From Actinomycetes bacterium (GTDB lineage: Bacteria > Actinomycetota > Acidimicrobiia > Acidimicrobiales > Palsa-688), in contig JAKAWM010000176.1 of assembly GCA_021827285.1 (NCBI GenBank), forward strand, positions 1-6,377: 6,377 nt of DNA, written 5' to 3'. The notes beneath the pieces were generated by a model that saw only the letters and a list, made by a program, of their open reading frames with translations, was not told where the DNA came from and ran no database searches. A program made the position numbers and the translations under genes. Each line of letters opens with the position of its first letter. Position 1 is the stretch's first letter. Shown one piece after another: positions 1-5,639 of this stretch.

Positions 1-606
1 CCCGCCGCAGAGCACCACCTGCTCCCCGAACAGGTCGGTCTCGGTCTCCTCTTTGAAGGTGGTCTCCAGCACGCCGGCCCGGGTGGCGCCCAGTGCCCAG
101 GCGTAGGACAACCCGAGCGCCTTGGCCTTACCGCTGGCGTCACGCTCCACGGCCAAGAGGCAGGGGACACCTCCCCCACCCTCGTAAGTGCGCCGGACCA
201 GGTGGCCGGGCCCCTTGGGCGCGACCATGGCCACGTCCACGCCGGCGGGCGGGTCGATCAGCCCGAAGCGGATGTTGAAACCATGGGCGAACATCAAAGT
301 GTCGCCCTCACGCAGGTGAGGCCCGATGGCGCTGTTGTAGATGGCCTGCTGTGCGGTATCGGGAGCGAGGACCATGACGACGTCCGCCTCGTCGGCGGCA
401 TTGGCGGGGTCGGTGACCCTGAGCCCGGCGGTCTCCGCTTTGGCCCGTGAACCCGAGCCTTCGCGCAAGCCGACCCGGACGTCAACTCCTGAATCGCGCA
501 AGTTGAGCGCGTGGGCGTGACCCTGCGACCCGTACCCGATGATCGCCACCTTGCGGGAGGTGATGATAGAGGGGTCGGCGTCGCGCTCGTAGTAGATGGT
601 GGCCAT
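1..606 (-). CDS. ilvC: Ketol-acid reductoisomerase (NADP+), N-terminal 202 codons, truncated by window edge
   Basis: This enzyme performs the Mg-dependent alkyl migration and NADPH reduction that turn acetolactate or acetohydroxybutyrate into dihydroxy acids, the second common step of Val/Ile/Leu synthesis. It acts in the cytoplasm. The frame is open from the ATG at 604-606 to base 1 without a stop. The protein begins MATIYYERDAD. It shows a Rossmann GxGxxG (G24-Y-G-S-Q-G29), then LREGSGSRAKA (47-57), whose serines are of the type that contact the 2'-phosphate of NADPH. It also has MFAHGF with H108, APKGPGH with K131, and the metal-binding ETDLFGEQ with D191 and E195. The fragment ends at LCGG, just after the first metal ligands, so the C-terminal knotted helical domain (with the remaining Glu and Ser ligands) lies outside the window. 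The family is usually about 330-340 residues (class I), so roughly 60% is present. A Shine-Dalgarno AAAGGGAG lies just upstream. It follows ilvN in the same direction after 97 bp, consistent with an ilvBNC operon. Confidence 0.97.
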   Translation of the reverse strand, partial: MATIYYERDADPSIITSRKVAIIGYGSQGHAHALNLRDSGVDVRVGLREGSGSRAKAETAGLRVTDPANAADEADVVMVLAPDTAQQAIYNSAIGPHLREGDTLMFAHGFNIRFGLIDPPAGVDVAMVAPKGPGHLVRRTYEGGGGVPCLLAVERDASGKAKALGLSYAWALGATRAGVLETTFKEETETDLFGEQVVLCGG

Positions 607-703
607 TGGCTCCCTTTCGGTCTCTGCTTTTTTGTCCTAGCACCGCCTCGGGGGGCCTTCGCCAAGGTTGCCCTGCCAAAAGACCCTCGCGGCAAAGAGC
701 ACT
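607..703 (-). other. ilvN-ilvC intergenic spacer, possible weak internal promoter
   Basis: This 97-bp gap is the only non-coding interval inside ilvBNC. On the minus strand it contains TTGGCG, a 17-bp spacer, then TGCTAGGAC, which resembles an extended actinobacterial -10 (TGN-TAGGAC). The best -35 match and the best -10 match are not optimally spaced relative to each other, so an internal ilvC promoter is only a possibility. A short CCTT-GGCG-AAGG stem is present, but no T-tract follows it on the minus strand, so I do not call a terminator. The T6 run at about 629-634 lies on the plus strand and follows no good stem. Confidence 0.25.
610..617 (-). promoter_or_regulatory. Ribosome binding site of ilvC
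   Basis: On the minus strand AAAGGGAG ends three bases before the ATG at 606-604, so the purine core AAAGG lies six bases away. It supports this ATG, which also matches the normal KARI N terminus. Confidence 0.7.
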
Positions 704-1306
704 CTAATGGGCGACCGGGCGCAGGAGGCCAGACGCACCAGCCCGGCGCCGGCCCGGCGCCTGGCGCTCCAGCTTGGGCAGCGCCACCCTTCCGGTCCGC
801 TGCATGTCGATTATCTCGTACGGGCGGAGAAGCTCCTCGAAGTCATCCAGTAGGGAGGGCTGCCCCGCCACCATGACCGTGAGGGCTTCCTGGCCCACGT
901 CCACGACGGTGCCACCGAAGATCCTGACCAGGTCCGCCACCTCGCCCCGCGATGGGCCCGGCCCTCCCGGGGGTGCGCAGCGGACGCTGATCAGGGCCAA
1001 CTCTCGCTCGATGGCCTCGCCGGGAGCCAGTTCTGTGATCTTGACCACGTTGACCAACTTGAACAGTTGCTTGGTGACCTGCTCCACCGAGGTCTCTTCC
1101 AGGTCGATCACGATGGTTATACGGCTGAAAGCCTCGTCGTCCGTCGGGGCAACCGCGAGCGAAATGATGTTGAACCCGCGCCGGGCAAAAAGCGCGGAAA
1201 CCCGGGCCAGTACACCGGCGCGGTTCTCGACGATTATGGAAAGGGTCTGGTGGCGGACATGCCCGCTACCTGAAACCCAGCCCGTACTGCTCGTGGCCAA
1301 AGCCAT
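704..1306 (-). CDS. ilvN: Acetohydroxyacid synthase small (regulatory) subunit
   Basis: This is the regulatory subunit that binds and activates the IlvB catalytic subunit and confers feedback inhibition by valine. It is 200 residues long against about 160-180 in the family. An ACT domain covers roughly residues 19-93, starting QTLSIIVENRAGVLARVSALF. A second ACT-like C-terminal domain (about 100-178) ends at MQRTGRVAL. Residues equivalent to the E. coli IlvH valine-site positions N11, G14 and N29 are N28, G31 and N46, so valine inhibition is likely retained. The extra length is about 17 residues at the N terminus and an Arg-rich tail of about 20 residues. A basic or polar tail past this point is also seen in other actinobacterial IlvN proteins. 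The ATG shares its A with the ilvB TAA stop (TAATG), and an AAAAGGTGG Shine-Dalgarno sits inside the ilvB 3' end. This points to translational coupling and equimolar synthesis. A GTG at codon 17 would give a more typical N terminus but has no comparable support. Confidence 0.95.
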   Translation of the reverse strand: MALATSSTGWVSGSGHVRHQTLSIIVENRAGVLARVSALFARRGFNIISLAVAPTDDEAFSRITIVIDLEETSVEQVTKQLFKLVNVVKITELAPGEAIERELALISVRCAPPGGPGPSRGEVADLVRIFGGTVVDVGQEALTVMVAGQPSLLDDFEELLRPYEIIDMQRTGRVALPKLERQAPGRRRAGASGLLRPVAH

Positions 1307-1322
1307 TATTGCACCACCTTTT
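1304..1322 (-). promoter_or_regulatory. ilvB-ilvN coupling junction: Shine-Dalgarno and TAATG overlap
   Basis: On the minus strand AAAAGGTGG (1322-1314) precedes TAATG, in which TAA (1308-1306) ends ilvB and ATG (1306-1304) starts ilvN. The one-base overlap with an upstream Shine-Dalgarno is the usual arrangement for re-initiation by the ribosome that has just finished ilvB. Confidence 0.8.
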
Positions 1323-3048
1323 CCCCACCCGAACGCTGCGCCGGGTGCACGATGATATCGCTATTAGAATGCCCTGCCGGCACCATGGGGAAGACCTTCT
1401 CCAGCCAATCGGTACGGAAATCGATGACCACAGGGCGGTCGTCTATCGAATTGGCCTTGTCGATCACCGGTTGCACGTCTTCTGGGGACTCCACCCTGAA
1501 CGCTGCGCACCCCATGGCCTCGGACCACTTCACATAGTCCGGCAGGTCAGGAGAAAGGTACACCTCGGAATAGCGCTCTTCGTAGAACAGCTCCTGCCAC
1601 TGGCGGACCATCCCCAAGTAGGCATTATTCAGGATCGCGATCTTCACCGGTATGCGCTCTGCGGCGGCTGTAACTAGTTCCTGGGCGGTCATCTGGAAGC
1701 ACCCGTCTCCGTCGATGGCCCAAACCGTGCGGTCCGGCCGGCCCACTTTGGCTCCCACGGCCGCGGGCACGGCAAAACCCATGGTGCCCAGCCCGCCCGA
1801 GTTGACCCACGTGTAGGGTTCCTCGAAACGCCAGTACTGGCTAGCCCACATCTGGTGCTGGCCGACGCCGGCGACCAGTATGGTCCCCGGCGGGCTCGAG
1901 TCGCGCAGTGCCTCGATAACAGCCTGCGGCTTGAGCCCCTCGCCGTCAGCCTGGGGGTCGTAGTGAAGCGGGAAGCGGGCCTGCCAATCAGCTATCTGCG
2001 CCCACCAGGCGGAGCGGTCCGGCTGGGGCTCACCACCTTCGATGAGCACTCTCACCAGTTCCTCGATGACGAGGCGGCAGTCTCCGACTATGGGAACGTC
2101 CGCCTGGCGGATCTTGGACAGTTCAGCGGGGTCGATATCGACGTGGATGATCTTCGCGTGCGGGGCAAACCCGCTCGTATTGCCCGTGACCCGGTCGTCG
2201 AAGCGGGTCCCCAGTGCGATGAGCAGGTCGGCCTCCTGCATGGAGGTGACGGCGGTGTAGTTGCCGTGCATCCCGGGCATGCCCAGGCATTGACGGTGAC
2301 TGTCCGGAAAGGCGCCCCGGGCCATGAGGGTCGTGACCACGGGGACATTGATCAGTTCCGCCAGCTTCCTCAGCGCGTCAGCGGCGTGGGCCTTCAAAAT
2401 GCCTCCACCAGCGTAGATAACCGGTCGCTTTGAGGCGGTGATCAGGCGGGCGGCCTCCCTCACCTGCCTGGGGTGACCCTTGGTGGTGGGCCGGTAACCC
2501 GGCATGGAGTCGGAGACTTCGCCGTCGGTCGGCCAGTACCATTCCATTTTTGCCTGGAGCACGTCCTTGGGGATGTCCAAGAGCACCGGGCCCGGCCTTC
2601 CCGTTGTTGCCAGCAGGAACGCCTGGCGCACCGCCAGGGGGATTTCCTCTGGGCTCATGAGAAGTTCGTTGTGCTTGGTGACCGACCGGGTGATCCCCAC
2701 GGTGTCGGCTTCTTGGAAAGAGTCGCTGCCGATGACGCTCCGGCTCACCTGGCCGGTTATAGCCACCATGGGCACCGAGTCCATGTACGCGTTGCATAGG
2801 GGCGTCACCAGGTTCGTCGCCGCCGGGCCGCTGGTTACCATGGCAACTCCCGGCCGTCCAGTGACATGGGCATAGCCTTCGGCCATGTGCCCGGCGCCCT
2901 GCTCATGGCGCACAAGCACGTGGCGGATCGGGGAGTCGAGGATGGGGTCGTAGGCCGGCAGGATGGCACCGCCGGGAAGGCCGAAGATGACCTCCGTGCG
3001 CTCCATCTCCAAGCTCTTTATGAGGGCTTGTGCCCCAGTCAGTTGCAT
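1306..3048 (-). CDS. ilvB: Acetohydroxyacid synthase large (catalytic) subunit
   Basis: This ThDP-, Mg- and FAD-dependent enzyme condenses two pyruvates to acetolactate, or pyruvate with 2-ketobutyrate to acetohydroxybutyrate, the committed step of BCAA synthesis. With the ATG at 3048 it has 580 residues, normal for the family. An N-terminal ThDP pyrimidine domain carries FGLPGGAI and the catalytic glutamate in RHEQGAGHMAEGYA (E49). A central FAD-associated domain has RFDDRVTGN (282-290). A C-terminal pyrophosphate domain has GDG at 447-449 and NN at 474-475, the ThDP/Mg motif. W484, in GMVRQWQ, is the residue equivalent to plant W574 in the herbicide site. An in-frame GTG at 3057 would add three residues, but GGAG (3060-3057) lies eight bases before the ATG and abuts the GTG, so the ATG is preferred. 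The gene is preceded by an attenuator and followed by ilvN in overlap. The anabolic role is supported by the adjacent ilvN, ilvC and ilvD, which argues against a catabolic acetolactate synthase or another ThDP enzyme. Confidence 0.97.
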   Translation of the reverse strand: MQLTGAQALIKSLEMERTEVIFGLPGGAILPAYDPILDSPIRHVLVRHEQGAGHMAEGYAHVTGRPGVAMVTSGPAATNLVTPLCNAYMDSVPMVAITGQVSRSVIGSDSFQEADTVGITRSVTKHNELLMSPEEIPLAVRQAFLLATTGRPGPVLLDIPKDVLQAKMEWYWPTDGEVSDSMPGYRPTTKGHPRQVREAARLITASKRPVIYAGGGILKAHAADALRKLAELINVPVVTTLMARGAFPDSHRQCLGMPGMHGNYTAVTSMQEADLLIALGTRFDDRVTGNTSGFAPHAKIIHVDIDPAELSKIRQADVPIVGDCRLVIEELVRVLIEGGEPQPDRSAWWAQIADWQARFPLHYDPQADGEGLKPQAVIEALRDSSPPGTILVAGVGQHQMWASQYWRFEEPYTWVNSGGLGTMGFAVPAAVGAKVGRPDRTVWAIDGDGCFQMTAQELVTAAAERIPVKIAILNNAYLGMVRQWQELFYEERYSEVYLSPDLPDYVKWSEAMGCAAFRVESPEDVQPVIDKANSIDDRPVVIDFRTDWLEKVFPMVPAGHSNSDIIVHPAQRSGGEKVVQ

Positions 3049-3056
3049 GGCTATCA

Positions 3057-3060
3057 CTCC
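3057..3060 (-). promoter_or_regulatory. Ribosome binding site deciding the ilvB start
   Basis: GGAG on the minus strand is separated by eight bases from the ATG at 3048-3046. The alternative GTG at 3057-3055 overlaps the Shine-Dalgarno itself and so is an unlikely start. Confidence 0.7.
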
Positions 3061-3078
3061 GTAAGTTGTTCGGGCCGG

Positions 3079-3111
3079 AAAACAAAACGACCTCCCAGGG
3101 GGAGGTCGTTT
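3079..3111 (-). terminator. Rho-independent terminator (attenuator) in the ilvB leader
   Basis: On the minus strand AAACGACCTCCC (3111-3100), loop CCT (3099-3097) and GGGAGGTCGTTT (3096-3085) form a perfect 12-bp stem. The 3' side runs into TTTTGTTTT, ending at 3079. It stands 30 bases before the ilvB start codon and about 110 bases after the predicted transcription start, in the direction of ilvB. It is therefore not an end-of-operon terminator for ilvD alone but a leader terminator controlling ilvBNC. Its position just after a Val-rich leader ORF supports attenuation. Confidence 0.82.
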
Positions 3112-3142
3112 GACGCACGCGTTCAGCTCGGCGCGTGCGTCA
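3111..3142 (-). promoter_or_regulatory. Leader hairpin between the leader-peptide stop and the terminator
   Basis: TGACGCACGCG (minus, 3142-3132) pairs perfectly with CGCGTGCGTCA (3121-3111) around a 10-base loop. The TGA at the 5' end of the stem is the stop codon of the leader peptide, so a ribosome finishing the leader would sit on the 5' arm. The hairpin abuts the terminator stem, sharing only base 3111. Nine of its ten loop bases (3130-3122) can also pair with leader codons 18-22 (3166-3157, one bulged C). The two helices can hardly form in full at the same time. This is a plausible regulatory switch, but which state favours read-through is not clear from the sequence. Confidence 0.7.
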
Positions 3143-3220
3143 GGTGAGTACTACTACGAGGCTGAAGGCCGCGCCAGCCAAGCTGCCGCTCGTAATCGTG
3201 CTTGCGCGTCCAGCTGCCAT
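3140..3220 (-). CDS. Val/Leu-rich leader peptide of the ilvBNC attenuator
   Basis: This is a 26-codon ORF on the minus strand with ATG at 3220-3218 (preceded in frame by GTG) and TGA at 3142-3140. It begins MAAGRASTITSG and ends SLVVVLT. Codons 21-25 are CTC, three consecutive GTA, and CTC, so five of the last six residues are the regulated amino acids Val and Leu. One Ile is at residue 9. GTA should be a seldom-used Val codon in such GC-rich DNA, which would make the ribosome sensitive to tRNA-Val charging. No Shine-Dalgarno is evident. The predicted -10 lies only eight bases before the GTG/ATG, so the mRNA would be leaderless, as is common in actinobacteria. The ORF ends on the first hairpin and 28 bases before the terminator stem. 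Val-containing leader peptides controlling ilvBNC are known in Corynebacterium. This identification rests on position and codon content. Confidence 0.72.
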   Translation of the reverse strand: MAAGRASTITSGSLAGAAFSLVVVLT

Positions 3221-3228
3221 CACTGGCC

Positions 3229-3257
3229 ATGATGCCACGCTGGTACACAGTTTGCAA
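3229..3257 (-). promoter_or_regulatory. Predicted sigma-70-type promoter of the ilvBNC leader
   Basis: On the minus strand TTGCAA (3257-3252), a 17-base spacer and CATCAT (3234-3229) match the -35 and -10 consensus at four of six positions each with ideal spacing. Initiation six to eight bases later falls at 3223-3221, on the GTG/ATG of the leader peptide, which would make that ORF leaderless. The -35 lies within the 8-bp palindrome TTTGCAAA (3251-3258), a possible operator half for a dimeric regulator, but nothing identifies one. Together with the leader and terminator this suggests ilvBNC has its own promoter separate from ilvD. Confidence 0.5.
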
Positions 3258-3341
3258 ATCAGCCGCCCGCGCACTAGCCGAGACGCGCGAAGCCCATGAG
3301 AACGTGGCCATGGTGATCGGGCGAAGGTAAATGCGGGCCGG

Positions 3342-5072
3342 CTATGGCTCGGTAACAGCCCCCCGCTCCGCGCCCGTTACCAGGCGGGCGTACTTGGCCA
3401 AGGCGCCGGTGCGGTAACGGGGCTCGGGCAACTTCCAGCCCGCCCGGCGCCTTTCCAACTCGACCGGGCTCACGAGGAGGTCGATCTTGCGGGCGGGGAC
3501 GTCAATGGCAATGCGGTCACCATCGGCGACGAAGGCGATCGGCCCTCCGTCTACCGCCTCGGGGGCGGCGTGCCCGATACAGAATCCGTGGGTGCCTCCG
3601 CTAAAGCGGCCATCGGTGACCAGGGCACAGTCGGCCCCCCGGCCGGCACCCTTCATGGCACCCGTCACGGCTAGCATCTCGCGCATCCCCGGCCCGCCCT
3701 TGGGCCCCTCGTAACGGATGACCACGACCGAGCCTGGCTGCATATCGCCGGCCATGATGGCGTCCAGGGCCGCCTGCTCGCCATCGAAGACCCGGGCTGC
3801 TCCTTCGAAGCGGTCGAAGTCCAGGCCCGCCACCTTGACCACCGCGCCCTGCGGTGCCAGCGAGCCGCGCAGGATGGCCAGCCCACCATCGGCATGGATG
3901 GGCACCGAGATCGGGTGGACGACCTTGCCCTCGGGAGCCGGTGACCGCAGATCGGCCAGGTTCTCGGCCACCGTCTGACCGCTGACCGTTAGGCATTCAC
4001 CATGGACCAAGCCAGCTTGCATGAGCTCTTGCATCACGACGGGCAGACCCCCGATGCGGTCCAGGTCCACCATGTGGTAACGCCCGTGCGGCTTCATGTC
4101 GGCGATGTGGGGCACCCGAGCCCCGATACGGTCGAAGTCGTCCAGGGATAGCTCCACGCGGGCCTCGTGGGCAATGGCCAGCAGGTGCAAAACGGCGTTG
4201 GTCGAGCCGCCCAGCGCCATGACGACGGCAATGGCGTTCTCGAACGCCTCCTTGGTCATAACCTGGCGCGGCCTTATGCCTCGCTCCAAGAGCTTGACCA
4301 CGGCCCGCCCTGTCTCGTAGGCGTAGTCGTCGCGCCGGCGGTCTACGGCGGGTGCGCTGGCACTTCCCGGCAGGGCCATGCCCAGTGCCTCCGCGGCGCA
4401 GGACATCGTGTTGGCTGTGAACATACCCGCGCAACTCCCTTCGGTAGGGCAGGCGTGACGCTCGATCAGGGCCAGTTCCTCATCAGTCAACTTGCCGGCG
4501 GCCCGGGCCCCCAGGGCCTCGAACACGTCCACCAGGTCGATAGCGTTGCCATGCGCGCCCTGGCCGGGCAGGATGGTACCCCCGTACAGGAAGGCAGATG
4601 GCAAGTTGACCCGGGCCGCGGCCATCAGCATGCCGGGCAGGGACTTGTCACACCCAGCGAAGGTGACCAACCCATCGAAGCGCTCAGCGTGCATGGTCAG
4701 CTCGATCGAGTCGGCGATCACCTCTCGGCTCACGAGCGAGGCCCTCATCCCCTCGGTGCCCATCGAGATGCCGTCGGAGACCGCTATCGTCACAAACTCG
4801 AAGGGGAACCCGCCCGCGTCGCGCACCCCCTGCTTGGCCCGCTTGGCAAGGCGATCGAGAGGTAGGTTGCAGGGAGTGACTTCGTTCCACGAGGAGGCGA
4901 CGCCGATCTGGGGCTTGTCCCAGTCCGCGTCCGTCATGCCGACAGCCCTCAACATGGCCCGGGCAGGGGCGCGCCCCGGCCAATCGGTGACCTCATGGCT
5001 GCGGAGCTTGAGATCTGGCCGGTGGCCGGCCGGGCTGGGTTCGGGGCGGGAGGTTCCGAGGTCGCTGAGCAT
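3342..5072 (-). CDS. ilvD: Dihydroxy-acid dehydratase
   Basis: This iron-sulfur enzyme dehydrates 2,3-dihydroxyisovalerate and 2,3-dihydroxy-3-methylvalerate to the 2-keto acids before the final transamination to valine and isoleucine. It has 576 residues, within the IlvD range (about 555-615). Cluster cysteines are C68 in EVTPCNLP, C141 in FAGCDKSLPG and C214 in TEGSCAGMF. With three such cysteines and this length it fits the [2Fe-2S]-type IlvD. D100 in SDGISMG, D142 and K143 (the residue carbamylated in structures) and E465 fit the Mg site. S491 in GRFSGGTHG is the catalytic serine position. The conserved N-terminal block RSHEVTDWPGRAPARAMLRAVGM starts at residue 24, leaving a short poorly conserved leader. 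An in-frame TAA lies four codons upstream of the ATG, so the ATG at 5072 is the first possible start. An AAGG Shine-Dalgarno is seven bases before it. A related edd or sugar-acid dehydratase is less likely given ilvBNC next door. Confidence 0.97.
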   Translation of the reverse strand: MLSDLGTSRPEPSPAGHRPDLKLRSHEVTDWPGRAPARAMLRAVGMTDADWDKPQIGVASSWNEVTPCNLPLDRLAKRAKQGVRDAGGFPFEFVTIAVSDGISMGTEGMRASLVSREVIADSIELTMHAERFDGLVTFAGCDKSLPGMLMAAARVNLPSAFLYGGTILPGQGAHGNAIDLVDVFEALGARAAGKLTDEELALIERHACPTEGSCAGMFTANTMSCAAEALGMALPGSASAPAVDRRRDDYAYETGRAVVKLLERGIRPRQVMTKEAFENAIAVVMALGGSTNAVLHLLAIAHEARVELSLDDFDRIGARVPHIADMKPHGRYHMVDLDRIGGLPVVMQELMQAGLVHGECLTVSGQTVAENLADLRSPAPEGKVVHPISVPIHADGGLAILRGSLAPQGAVVKVAGLDFDRFEGAARVFDGEQAALDAIMAGDMQPGSVVVIRYEGPKGGPGMREMLAVTGAMKGAGRGADCALVTDGRFSGGTHGFCIGHAAPEAVDGGPIAFVADGDRIAIDVPARKIDLLVSPVELERRRAGWKLPEPRYRTGALAKYARLVTGAERGAVTEP

Positions 5073-5639
5073 AGAGGTACCTTAGGGCTTCGCCGGCCGG
5101 GCCGGCACAGCCGATTTAGAGTGGCCGGAGCGCTGGTGGGCATCGTGGCGGCTGCCTCGGTGGGCGCCTCGGGCTGCTCGCTCCAGGCCACCAGCTCACT
5201 ATCGGCCCGGAGCCTCGAGACCCTGGTGGCAAGAATATTGGCTACCAGCTTTGACATACGGCCCCCAGCGGTTCGCTGCCCGGAGGGCATCCCAGACAAG
5301 ATCGGCTCCAAGTTCACGTGCAGGGCCAGCATCGACGGGCAACCACTGGAGCTTGCCGGCACTGTCACGGGCAACCATGGCGCGGTCAGGCTGCAACCAA
5401 CCCGCGCCGTGGTGGCTGTCAACGTCGCCCGCCAGAGGCTGGCTACCAGCCTGGCCAAGACCTTCGGTCACCCAGTAACAGTCGCGTGCTCAGCGCCAAC
5501 CCTGCTCGTGGCCAAGGTGGGGGGGGTTTTCAGGTGCACAGCCGAGGTGGCGGGTATCGAGCGTCAGCTGGTTGTGACGGTCACCGACCTGCAGGGCCAC
5601 CTGCGCTACCGCGTACTGCCTTACCGACCGCCGGGCTAG
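4995..5639 (+). CDS. Predicted lipoprotein with two tandem DUF4333-like domains
   Basis: This is the only convincing plus-strand gene. A basic stretch RRPGRHSRFR (33-42) is followed by a hydrophobic segment (43-57) and a lipobox-like ASGC with C61, indicating export and lipid anchoring on the cell surface. After a short Ser-rich linker come two similar domains, each with a helix, a Cys, a beta stretch and a second Cys. Domain one runs from about 73 to 136, with C95 and C109 in RCPEGIPDKIGSKFTC. Domain two runs from about 141 to 212, with C165 and C181 in ACSAPTLLVAKVGGVFRC. The paired cysteines and the GxxFxC pattern are those of DUF4333, an actinobacterial family of unknown function. Each pair probably forms a disulfide. 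The start is uncertain. ATG 4995 and GTG 5022 keep the basic n-region but overlap the 5' end of ilvD by 51-78 bases. GTG 5121 avoids the overlap but removes the basic residues. No Shine-Dalgarno is strong. Its TAG stop interlocks with that of gatB. Confidence 0.72.
   Translation: MAAELEIWPVAGRAGFGAGGSEVAEHRGTLGLRRPGRHSRFRVAGALVGIVAAASVGASGCSLQATSSLSARSLETLVARILATSFDIRPPAVRCPEGIPDKIGSKFTCRASIDGQPLELAGTVTGNHGAVRLQPTRAVVAVNVARQRLATSLAKTFGHPVTVACSAPTLLVAKVGGVFRCTAEVAGIERQLVVTVTDLQGHLRYRVLPYRPPG
5079..5083 (-). promoter_or_regulatory. Ribosome binding site of ilvD
   Basis: AAGGT on the minus strand lies about seven bases before the ATG at 5072-5070. It overlaps the 8-bp palindrome AGGTACCT (5075-5082), and a GC-rich inverted repeat (GCCGGCC-G-GGCCGGC, 5092-5106) lies just upstream in the 5' UTR. 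No convincing -10/-35 pair for ilvD was found; the AT-richest spot is around 5110-5120. Confidence 0.45.

Noticed and set aside
294..695. A 133-codon minus-strand ORF over the ilvC start
   Set aside because: It is a frame-shifted reading of ilvC, whose true frame holds all KARI motifs from the ATG at 606 to the edge.
774..2433. Plus-strand ORFs of about 190 codons at 774-1355 and 1855-2433
   Set aside because: Both are antisense to the clear ilvN and ilvB genes and show only low-complexity Arg/Ser/Ala/Gly composition with no recognisable motif.
3049..3057. GTG at 3057 as the ilvB start
   Set aside because: It overlaps the GGAG Shine-Dalgarno; the ATG at 3048 has ideal spacing.
3123..3311. 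A 62-codon minus-strand ORF in the ilvD-ilvB gap
   Set aside because: It spans the predicted promoter, has no recognisable domain or good Shine-Dalgarno, and runs in another frame through the Val-rich leader. The shorter leader peptide explains the region better.
4167..4865. A 232-codon plus-strand ORF antisense to ilvD
   Set aside because: It lies wholly inside the conserved IlvD coding sequence, has no family features, and is the kind of long antisense frame that GC-rich codon bias creates.
5092..5106. GC-rich palindrome upstream of ilvD as a terminator or operator
   Set aside because: There is no T-tract on either side and it lies within the lipoprotein coding region; such GC palindromes arise easily in DNA of this composition.
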